Source: Glandiceps talaboti (taxonomy: Eukaryota > Hemichordata > Enteropneusta > Spengelidae). Taken from it: a stretch of DNA of 64,000 nt. The stretch covers positions 33,110,176 to 33,174,175 of the forward strand of contig NC_135550.1 in NCBI RefSeq assembly GCF_964340395.1, read 5' to 3'. The number at the start of each line of letters is the position of its first letter. Position 1 is the stretch's first letter. The position numbers were made by a program, and so were the translations under genes. Shown piece by piece: positions 48,187 through 60,100 of the stretch. The notes under the pieces are model-generated. The model was given only the letters and a program-made list of their open reading frames with translations, was not told where the DNA came from and searched no databases.

Positions 48187-51100
48187 GTAAGTGCATAGTT
48201 AGCATTGTATGGGAACTGTACTAGATTTTTTTTCCAATCAAGAAATACCATTAAAATAACTGCACGATACCTTGTGTTTTCACAGTGTTCGACCCCGAAG
48301 AGGACAACACCAAAGTATACACAGAAATTCACGGAGAATACAAGGAACTGGTATGTGGATGTTTCACCAATCGCTCTCACTTAGACCCTTTTATTGTTCT
48401 AGTTTCATACCCCTTGAATTGTTATTCCACCCATGTTTTAAAATCACACTGAACCAATGTGACATGTATGCATGAGGTGACTCATTCCTGACCTGTTAGT
48501 TAGTTATCAGTCAGTGTCATTATAATAGTACTTTGAACCGTTTTAGATCCTGTTCTAAGATCCCTGTTGTATTGATTTCTGTTGTTCAAACCACTACATC
48601 ATCAAACATCAGTGCATCACTAATGGTATAGACACAGACCAATAGTTTAATGCTTCTAAACCTCTCCATGACATCTGCTGTCATGGCAACAGACGAGACA
48701 TGGGTTTATCTGTCAGAAAGTTGAACAGGATCCTGTCTAAAGTAAAAAATTGCCAGTATTAAAGATATCAGTAAATTGAATATAAAATGGACAAAACTGT
48801 ACACATTTGTGGAGTTTGCCCAGACAGTTGTAGAGGTGTCCACCAAGATGTTAATGATCATTCAACAACTTGGATTGGTCATTAAAATTTATTCAATTCT
48901 ATATGAGCAGTTTCTAGAAATAGAACTACTTTGTAATACTAGAATCCCATCTAGTTGACAAGCTGTGCTTTGCAACTACTGCAGTGACAATTGTTATGTA
49001 ATCACAGTGATCTGTAAAGTGCTGTTAAATGTAATATTTTGTTTATATTAAACTAAATTAAATTGATAAATAAACAATTTTGATTTTAAATCGCCATGTT
49101 TTTTATTTACATTGCCATGATTTTCCTAAGCCAGTCACTAGGAAACTTGGCTGCAATCCTAATATTTGTTTTCCCTCAACAACTCCCCAAAACATTTTAT
49201 GGCTCACAAATATACAGTTAGATACTATACTAAAGCATACAAAATGTAAATGTATCTGAAACAGAATTTGATAGTCTCTAATTGAATTATTCAAATCCTT
49301 TATATAGTAAAATTGAATAATTTAGATCTTGACTTGGTAATGGATTTGGTAGGATCCTAAAGTCCTTCTTTCCTAGATTACATATTCCATGCATTGAGTC
49401 TTACTGAAAACTTGAAATCTGGACTGGCATGTTTTGTGGAGAAAATACTTACAGTTGAAATTAGCTAAAAGCAAGGGTTGCATGAAAACGAAAGTCTGAA
49501 CCAGCATTCTTATGCTACTTGAAAGTTTGTACACAAAAGAACAAAAAAAAGGCATGTGTTTGTGAAAGGGCAGTTAGGACAATTAGTCGCCATTTCCCTT
49601 GTAGACAAGTTGAATAAAAAAACCTTGTCAGCTGAATATAGGACCTTCTGTTAGTATAATGCAGGACCTTGACCTGTTGTTATGAGAGTAGACATTTACC
49701 TGAGGTGATTGATGAAACATAATGAGAACCTAGTAATCTTAAACACCCCTATTATGTAAATACATTGAACCAATCTTATTGAAAACAAAATAAGGTTATG
49801 CCAAATGATGAGAAACTGGGGCTGAATAGAATGGTTTCCTCTATAATTCTCATGTCTTGCTATGTGAAAATCATGTGTGTAATAAATAATCAATCTATTG
49901 TAACTTTCATCTCAGTTCTATACATATACAAAGCTATAAAAATCACAAGAGTTCTTTTAAAAAATATGTAATGGAAATACACAACTTCAAGCTCAGTTTT
50001 CTTATGTGACACTAGTATTAGTATTACAATGTACATATTCTTACAGTAACACAGTGATCTTGACATTTTCCTGTGCATATGTTTTCAGTTGTATTTTAAC
50101 TACAGTAAAACTATTTGAAGGTCCCACTGAACTGATTACATTTCACCTCAACAGATTGACTTGATATAATTAATGATATACAAAATAAATAGAATTGATG
50201 TTATATTATCTAGTAAATAGGGGAAAATTGAAAACAGATATTTTAGTCCTTTGGATTATGTAAATAGTAGGGATTATACTCAAAATGATCTTGGTCAGAT
50301 TCATGACATTTTTTCTAAAGTCCATTTATTAGGGTCTGGTGTATCTACAGATTTTGATAACAAAATAGCTACGAGTATATGAATTCTGGAACTTGCCAAA
50401 CAGGCAGTAGAACTGTAGAAATTGGCTCTTTACTTTGTCAATGTTAGTCGAGGTACATGATTTTATGTCATAGCATATCAAGCAACCATGTCTACAAAAA
50501 GATATGTTTACAGATTATGAGAGATTAATCTGGATGCCAAAGTGGTGTCAAATCATTTGTATGAAGGATAGCACCAGATTAATAACAGATTGATTGTAAT
50601 GTACATAGTAGACAAGATATATTCTGTACAAGATATATAAGTCTACAACAGTATTGTTTATTAACCATACACATGGCTGTCACGTGCAGTAGTGCTATAG
50701 AAATATGACAATTTCTTGAATAAACATTATCCTAAAGTAATTTGTATAATTCTTACAGGTTGAATTTTTATTGGAAAAATTCTTGGAAGATGTCGGAATT
50801 TCTACAGAAGAATTTATTACTGCCTGCAAGGAAAAGAGTGGGAAACATTCAGAGGAAACCTATGTATGTACTATGTTTATTGCTTTGTGTCTTTTAATGT
50901 AATGATTCTAGGGCATCTTTTTGGCTTGACCTTAGTTTGACCTAAACTCCAGGGCCCACATTTTGACCTAGTATGGATGAGATGCAAGAACAGGGGCAGT
51001 CACTTTAATAGTAGATAGCTATCACTTTATATACGAACTAACATCTAATGGTGTCATGTTGTCATGGTGACAAACCTTGATAAATGGTATTTTCTTGCTA

Positions 51101-54069
51101 TTAGAGATGTGTTGAACCATAACGCCATCATTGGAATAAAATTAACAACTGTTTCAGCACTATTGTCAGTATTTACCCATTACTAATGTGTCATAGAATA
51201 AATTAGTTGAAAAGATGAAAGATTTAGAGTGCATTATAATGCTTTCAACTTCAAGTTAAATTATATCCCTCAATCATCTAGAAATATCATTTTCATATCA
51301 TTGTTATAAAAAATTGGTCAATTTTAAAGTCTATTGTGTTGTCATAGTGATATCAGTCATAGTGACTATAATGCAATGAAAAATTAAATAAATGGTTGAA
51401 TATTGACAGCCAGTATAGTTGTAATATTACAACATGAACTATACATTAATGATAATTGTGAATTTATTCAACAGCATGCAATTGAATAAGAAGACTGACT
51501 TGCATTTAGATAATATTATATGAAACTCCAGTTACTGAAAGGGAAATCTAGTTCTAGGTGAATAAGCACTTGTCAGTAATTAGGGGGTATTTCATATAAT
51601 GATATTGCTAATAAATGAAGTAGAGTTAAAAATGAAGTCACAAGGTTACCATTGGGTACAGACAATGTATAAGTGCAGTACATTGAACCAAAACAGATCA
51701 AATATAGTTGATTGTTAGTTTTTTATATGACGTCAAGTTTATCATATATCCAAGAACAGCATACCCTGTTCTGTACACTGTTTTGTACACTAACCAGTAC
51801 CCTGTTCTGTACACTGTTCTGTACACTAACCAGTACACTGTCCTGTACACTCATCTGTACCCTGTCCTGTACACTCATCTGCACACTCATCTGCACACTG
51901 TTCTGTACACTTCTGTACACTGTTCTGTACACTAACCAGTACAATGTCCTGTACACTCATCTGCACACTGTTCTGTACACTGTTCTGTACACTTCTGTAC
52001 ACTGTTCTGTACTGTTCTGTACACTCATCTGCACACTGTCTTGTACACTGTTCTGTACACTGTTCTGTACACTGTTCTGTACTGTTCTGTACACTCATCT
52101 GCACACTGTTCTGTACACTGTTCTGTACTGTTCTGTACACTCATCTGTACACTGTTCTGTACACTCATCTGTACACTGTTCTGTACTGTTCTGTACACTC
52201 ATCTGCACACTGTTCTGTACACTGTTCTGTACACTGTTCTGTACTGTTCTGTACACTCATCTGCACCCTGTTCTGTACACTTCTGTACACTGTCTTGTAC
52301 ACTGTTCTGTACACTCATCTGCACACTGTTCTGTACTGTTCTGTACACTCATCTGCACCCTGTTCTGTACACTTCTGTACACTGTCTTGTACACTATTCT
52401 GTACACTCATCTGTACACTGTTCTGTACTGTTCTGTACACTCATCTGCACACTGTTCTGTACACTGTTCTGTACACTGTTCTGTACTGTTCTGTACACTC
52501 ATCTGCACCCTGTTCTGTACACTTCTGTACACTGTCTTGTACACTGTTCTGTACACTCATCTGCACACTGTTCTGTACACTGTTCTGTACACTGTTCTGT
52601 ACACTAACCAGTACACTCATCTGTACACTCATCTGCACACTTTTCTGTACACTTCTGTACACTGTCCAGTACTCATCTGTACACTGTTCTGTACACTGTC
52701 CTGTACACTTCTGTACACTTCTGTATAGTGTTCTGCAAATACTGGTCTGTACACTGTTCTATATGCTGTTCTGTACACTATTCTGTACACTGTCTTGTAC
52801 GCTGTTCTGTACACTTCTGTATTCTGTTCTGCAAATACTGTTCTGTACACTATTCCGTACACTGTCTTGTACACTGTCCTTTACACTGTTCTGTACACTG
52901 TTCTGTAGGTAGCCTTTGAACAAGTGGAAGCATCACAACAATATGAAGTCTTTAAAAGAATGATGATCCAGAAGAATATTGAACTTGAACTTCAAGCCTT
53001 AAGACTGATTCAGCAACGTAATGGAATGGTACCAGAATCTTTACAACCAGGGGACAAGAGCTCAGTGCAATATTCACATGCACAAATGGAAACTGAAGAA
53101 GATAGAATATTACAAGAAGTTCTCAGGTACTATACTTCTTAGTGCCCCCCCCCCCACCATCACCCCCAGGTGCTATTACATTGGGCTCTGTCCATCCGTA
53201 TGTGTGACCATAATACATCATTCCTTGGACATGCAATATCCAATTACTTTTAAACCTGACACAAAGGTGACAGACACATTGTAGTGTTTACATATTGCCA
53301 ATTTGTTTTAAACCATGTTTACAACTAATATTGAAGAAAAGAAGTATACACAAACATTCTTTTTGGTGCTCATATTACTTTAACTGAATGGCAGCCATAT
53401 TTGTAGTAAACAGTCACTATATTTAATACTGCATAAATCAAAACATTTAATCATAGACTCTATTCATAGACCATCAAAATTAAGTTATTTCTTACATATT
53501 GCAGACACTTTGTAGCAATTATGTGTGGCTAATGTCTTTTAGATCATGTCTATAGATAATGCAGATTCAGGTAAACATATACATACATTACTTTTGGTGC
53601 TCATAACACTTTTTACTCAATGGCAGCCATATTTGTAGTGAACAATCATGATTCACCAATTAACTCAAAAGTGTTAAATACATGGAGACTAAGTTAAAGT
53701 GTCTACTCTACCCCTATATTGCCAGATTTAAATTTTCTCTTTAGACATTGAACTTTGACCTAGACCTGGATCTTCAGGTTCAGCTACTGAAATTCAGCAA
53801 TTCCCTTCATTATCACAAGACACTTTGTAGTATTTATTTGCAACCAATTTCTTTAAATCATGTCTCCATTCAGTCACATTGGGGGGTTATATGTGTTCTA
53901 TGGGGGGTCGCTATGTGTTCTATGAGGACTTGTTTTGGACATCAATTTTACTATTATTATGTGTGCAGTGTTTTTACTGAGGCATTGATATCATGCTAGC
54001 TTTAGAGCAGCAAGTATCAGTCAAATTCAGTGGGAATGTAAAGGCATTGGGAACTTTGGTAGATGTTAC

Positions 54070-54143
<74 letters not shown>

Positions 54144-57100
54144 ACAAAAAGTAAATCTAATAGCCATCTGCGCACTCTCCTTCACACATAGAATATAACT
54201 GGTCTCCCTCCCCCTTACCCTTCGGAAATCTAAACAATTTCTGTCCCCTCACCCACAGGAAATCTAAAGAAGAATATGAACAACAACAGAGGAAAATGGG
54301 AAAGGGTTCAGGGTATGATAAAGAAATGGAAAAAGCCATCGCTAGCAGTGAGTCAGATGCAGCTAGACTTGAGGCTGATAAAGAAAGAGAGAAAGATATG
54401 CTGGACAAGGTAAACCGAGTCAACAGTTGAAACTATATATAAATCCTCCTAAATCAGAAAGTTGTGTGTACCCATCAGACTAGTAAAGTTATGTGTACCC
54501 ATCAGACTAGTAAAGTTGTGTGTACCCATCAGACTAGTAAAGTTGTGTGTACCCATCAGACAAACTTATGCTTGTAGATGAATGAACCCATCAGAAAAAG
54601 GTAAAAGACTCTTTAAGAACGTTTATGTTGTGTGTGGACAAGATATTGTTGTCAAATGAAAGATAAGCCTTTTCTCAAAGAATTTCATCACTTTGAAGAC
54701 CATCTTTATCAGCACTGTAATGATACATATTCATTGTCTATATTTACAATGTTCAGGCTCTCAAGCTTTCTCTGGATTCAGAAGCAACCAAGTCACAAGC
54801 ATCATTGAAGGATTTACCACAAATACGTAAGGAAGCAAAGGTAGGCTGAATTCTGTTGTGGAAATGTAGCTACAGTGTAGAACTTGTAGCCATAGTGCAT
54901 AACTTGTAACCATAGTGTAGAACTTGTAGCCATAGTGTAGAACTTGTAGCTGAAGTGTTCAACTTGTAGCCATATAGTGTTCAACTTGTAACCATAGTGT
55001 AGAACTTGTAGCCATAGTGTTCAACTTGTAGCCATAGTGTAGAACTTGTAGCCATAGTGTTCACCTTGTAGCCATAGTGTTCATCTTGCAACAATAGTGT
55101 TGAGCTTGTAGCCATACTGTTGAACGTGTAGCCATAGTGTGGAACTTGTAGCCATAGTGTAGAACTTGTAGCCAGGGAGACTGTTGTAGACTACCATAGA
55201 TATAAACAAGGCTATGAAATAGAATAGTTGACAGTTTGGTTTCTATTTCAAAAAAAACAAGTATTAAGTGTTGATTCATCTCAAGATAAATACAAATGTA
55301 AACACAATACAATCATAGTACTTCATTTAGACCTTGCAATTTAGATTGAGAAAAATAAAGAACAGAATCAGTTGTGAAATAATTTTCATGAAATGCCTTT
55401 CTGGTACAGAAGGATATCTCATAATGTGAAGAGAGTCAAGTTAAAAATCATTCTGTTCTCAATCATAGTTTTTCTCATTCTTGTACTTTCCTAACAGAAA
55501 TCTGCAGCTAGGCCAGAACCAAGTAAAACAAAAGAACCTGTGCCTGTGCCAAAAATAGAAGAACCCAAGCCAGCCCCACCTCCGGCTGCTGCTAGCAAGA
55601 AGAAAGATATCAGTAGTGCTGAAGCTGCTGCCAGCTGGATCAGTAGTGCTAAAGCAGAAGCAGAGACATCAAGACCCAGCTCTTCAGCTAGCAGGGTAGG
55701 TCTTATATGGCGATGTGTATAGCTAGCAGGGTAGGTCTTATATGGCGATGTGTATAGCTAGCAGGGTAGGTCTTATGTGGCGATGTGTATAGCTAGCAGT
55801 GTAGGTCTTATGTGGCGATGTGTGTAGCTAGCAGGGTAGGTCTTATGTGGTGATGTGTATAGCTAGCAGGGTAGGTGTTATGTGGCGATGTGTATGGCTA
55901 GCAGGGTAGGTCTTATGTGGCGATGTGTATAGCTAGCAGGGTAGGTCTTATGTGGTCATGTGTATAGCTAGGAGGGTAGGTCTTATGTGGCAATGTGTAT
56001 AGCTAGCAGGGTAGGTCTTATGTGGCGATGTGTATAGCTAGCAGGGTAGGTCTTATGTGGCGATGTGTATAGCTAGCAGGGTAGGTCTTATGTGGCGATG
56101 TGTATAGCTAGCAGGGTAGGTCCTGTGTGGCAATGTGTATAGCTAGCAGGGTATGTTTTATGTGGTTATGTGTATAGCTAGTAGAGTAGGTGCTATGTAT
56201 ATGTAGGTGCTATGTATATATATTTTCCCCAGCCAGCAGGATAGGTCCTATTCAGTTCAGCAAGAAACTTGAAAGCCATTCATTCATTCATTCAGTCAGT
56301 CAGTCACTGTACTGAGTCAGTCATTAAGTCAACAAGCCAACCACTTAGCCAGTCACCAAGTCTGTTAGACAACAAGTCAGGCAGTCAGTCAGTGAATCAG
56401 CCAGTTAGTCAGTCATTAAGTTGACAAGCCAGTCAGTCAGTCAGTCAGTCAGTCCGTCCGTCCGTAAAACAATCAATCAGATAGAAGTATAGTAATTCTG
56501 TCCATATTTGTTTGTTTGTGTACGGAAAGATGTGTGTTTTCTCTTTGTATATTAAAGTCATTCTTAGTATTTTTTTCAAACAAATGTAAAGTAAATCCTA
56601 GTTTATACCCTGTTTTTTCTGCTATTTTTTTTATTAACTCTGTTATATCTTGTGTAACTGTGATTTAGTTTTTTGTTTTTTAAGTTTTTTTATCTCGTGT
56701 GAATTTCATAATTTCTCTTTTTCTTTCTCTTTTTTTCTTTGAATACTGTGTACTTTCTTCTTGATTTGGTGAATTCTTGATGTACCTATGTATTGATAAA
56801 TTTGTAGCCAGACCAGGTATGGTTCTACATGTATTACATCATGATAAGCATGTCATTTAATCAACTAATACAGAAGCTTATCTATCGAAAACAGCCATTA
56901 AATCATAAATGCATTGAACTGCTAATCCAATACATGCTCATAAGGTCATAAGGTCATTGATTGGCTTGTTCAGATTTGATGTGTACATGTAAGTTCTATT
57001 GAAATCATCCCATTTGCCCAGTTTCCAGGTCTGTAACCTAGCCATTGAACACAGTACCTCAGAAAATAAATCTGACATTGTTATTACGTCATTCCTGTCC

Positions 57101-60100
57101 TATTTGTGATCATTGATACAAGTATCCAACACATGTAATATACTTGACTAGGTTCCTTTCCTTTTGTCAATCCAAAAATATTATTAAATAGTGGCTCTTT
57201 CAACTGGAATGCCACTAACACCTATGTGTTTGTTAACAAGTATTATTTAGAAATTGATATAAATAAAGATTTGCAATTTCATTTTACTTACAGTGTCAAT
57301 TACAGTATCTGTTATGTATAATTGAAAACATTAGTGGTTGAAAAACAGCATACATAAGTAAAAGAAATGATCTTGTCACTCTATTCTCACTTTCTATATG
57401 CCATTATTGCTAATGAGAGTTGTATTCCATTTTCACAAGCAGTTGTGTAGGTTCATATTCATTGCTATTCTCTATTTCTTATTCCTAGCGTGATTTTGTA
57501 TAACAGCTATAGGAGGTATTACTATGACAGAACCTCATGAGTATACTTGAGTACCAGTGTGGTGTACTGTATACAGGATATTTACACAAGTGCTTGCAGT
57601 ATTGTCTGTGGTCATACTTTCCCGTACTTTCATAAGCATAGTGAGTGAGTGAAAATGAAGTAGAAAACACTGCAAGCACAAGTACAAATACACCCTGAGT
57701 ACCCACACTGGAACTCACGTGGTATGCGGTTCTGTTACCAGTATTCATATGACATGTTAATCTAAAACAACAAATGACTGAACAATCAGGCTCTGATTTG
57801 TATATTATTTGCATGCAAGTATGCAATAATGTTTTCGGTATTGCACTGCCATGGAAATACCACAAGTATGGGTGCACACTGGTGCAAGTAATCTCTGGTA
57901 CATATTTAATAATTGCTATTCTTAAGTGAACCAATCTACCTTGGCACATACCAGTGGTATAAATGAACCAATCCACCCACAGATTACATCATTTAACTCT
58001 ATGATAACCCTTGGCACATATCAGTGTTATAAATGAACCAATCTACTCATAGATCACATCATGATAAAATATAGAACTAAGTTTGAATTTCATGTATATT
58101 ACAGTTATCTTCAAGTGATCCAGCAGAAATAAAGCGTAGAGAAGACTACTTAAAACAGCAACGTGACAGATTGCTTGCTATGAAGAAGAAAGAAAGGGAG
58201 AAGACACTAGATACTTTTACATCATCAGCCCAAGGAAGAGATCGGCCTAGGTCAGCAAGAGCTGCTAAACAAGCAACAAAAGGTAAATACCAATGATCTA
58301 AAATTTCAATGCAATGGAGTTCTGTCTTTATTTGGCTCTTTAAAACAAAATCTCAAATTCCAGTGATTCTGTAAGTAAGTGTATGTGTATGATACTAAAT
58401 GAAGTCAAACTTTCAAAGTTAATATTAACTATAGTCATGTTGTATAAAACACAATAATATACCTAATAAATAAAAGATCCTTAATGGAATGTCTTCATGG
58501 CAGATGTGTACTGCTTCCCTAGCATGATGTTGATGTAGATTGTCATCACCATGGTTACAGCTGTTGTATATATGATAAACACAACAAGGATAAATAATCA
58601 TATATTATTTTATCGTATTGTATATTATTTTATACCACATTGTATGAACAGAAAATAATAAATAACATACTGTATTACAAGGTTACACCTCACATTCCTC
58701 ATATACCTGTCCCAAGCAGTTCAACTTTAATACATGTATGTCCATCATATACCTGTCCCAAGCAGTTCAACTTTAATACATGTATGTCTATCATATACCT
58801 GTCCCAAGCAGTTCAACTTTAATACATGTATGTCCATCATATACCTGTCCCAAGCAGTTCAACTTTAATACATGTATGTCCATCATATACCTGTCCCAAG
58901 CAGTTCAACTTTACTACATGTATGTCCATCATATACCTGTCCCAAGCAGTTCAACTTTAATACATGTATGTCCATCATATACCTGTCCCAAGCAGTTCAA
59001 CTTTAATACATGTATGTCTATCATATACCTGTCCCAAGCAGTTCAACTTTAATACATGTATGTCCATCATATACCTGTCCCAAGCAGTTCAACTTTAATA
59101 CATGTATGTCCATCATATACCTGTCCCAAGCAGTTCAACTTTAATACATGTATGTCCATCATATACCTGTCCCAAGCAGTTCAACTTTAATACATGTATG
59201 TCCATCATATACCTGTCCCAAGCAGTTCAACTTTAATACATGTATGTCTATCATATACCTGTCCCAAGCAGTTCAACTTTAATACATGTATGTCCATCAT
59301 ATACCTGTCCCAAGCAGTTCAACTTTAATACATGTATGTCCATCATATACCTGTCCCAAGCAGTTCAACTTTAATACATGTATGTCCATCATATACCTGT
59401 CCCAAGCAGTTCAACTTTAATACATGTATGTCCATCATATACCTGTCCCAAGCAGTTCAACTTTAATACATGTATGTCCATCATATACCTGTCCCAAGCA
59501 GTTCAACTTTAATACATGTATGTCCATCATATACCTGTCCCAAGCAGTTCAACTTTACTACATGTATGTCCATCATATACCTGTCCCAAGCAGTTCAACT
59601 TTAATACATGTATGTCCATCATATACCTGTCCCAAGCAGTTCAACTTTAATACATGTATGTCCATCATATACCTGTCCCAAGCAGTTCAACTTTAATACA
59701 TGTATGTCCATCATATACCTGTCCCAAGCAGTTCAACTTTAATACATGTATGTCCATCATATACCTGTCCCAAGCAGTTCAACTTTAATACATGTATGTC
59801 CATCATATACCTGTCCCAAGCAGTTCAACTTTAATACATGTATGTCCATCATATACCTGTCCCAAGCAGTTCAACTTTAATACATGTATGTCCATCATAT
59901 ACCTGTCCCAAGCAGTTCAACTTTAATACATGTATGTCTATCATATACCTGTCCCAAGCAGTTCAACTTTACTACATGTATGTCCATCATATACCTGTCC
60001 CAAGCAGTTCAACTTTAATACATGTATGTCTATCATATACCTGTCCCAAGCAGTTCAACTTTAATACATGTATGTCTATCATATACCTGTCCCAAGCAGT

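Noticed and set aside
51712-52912. Overlapping open frames of 322-338 codons, Cys/Leu/Thr- or Ser/Val/His-rich
   Set aside because: They are translations of the 12-bp TGTTCTGTACAC array, open in all three plus frames, with no start context or splice support.
55061-55312. 83-codon minus-strand frame in CFAP36 intron 6
   Set aside because: Its C-terminal part is a reverse reading of the 20-bp array (GYKF/TMATRS-like repeats).
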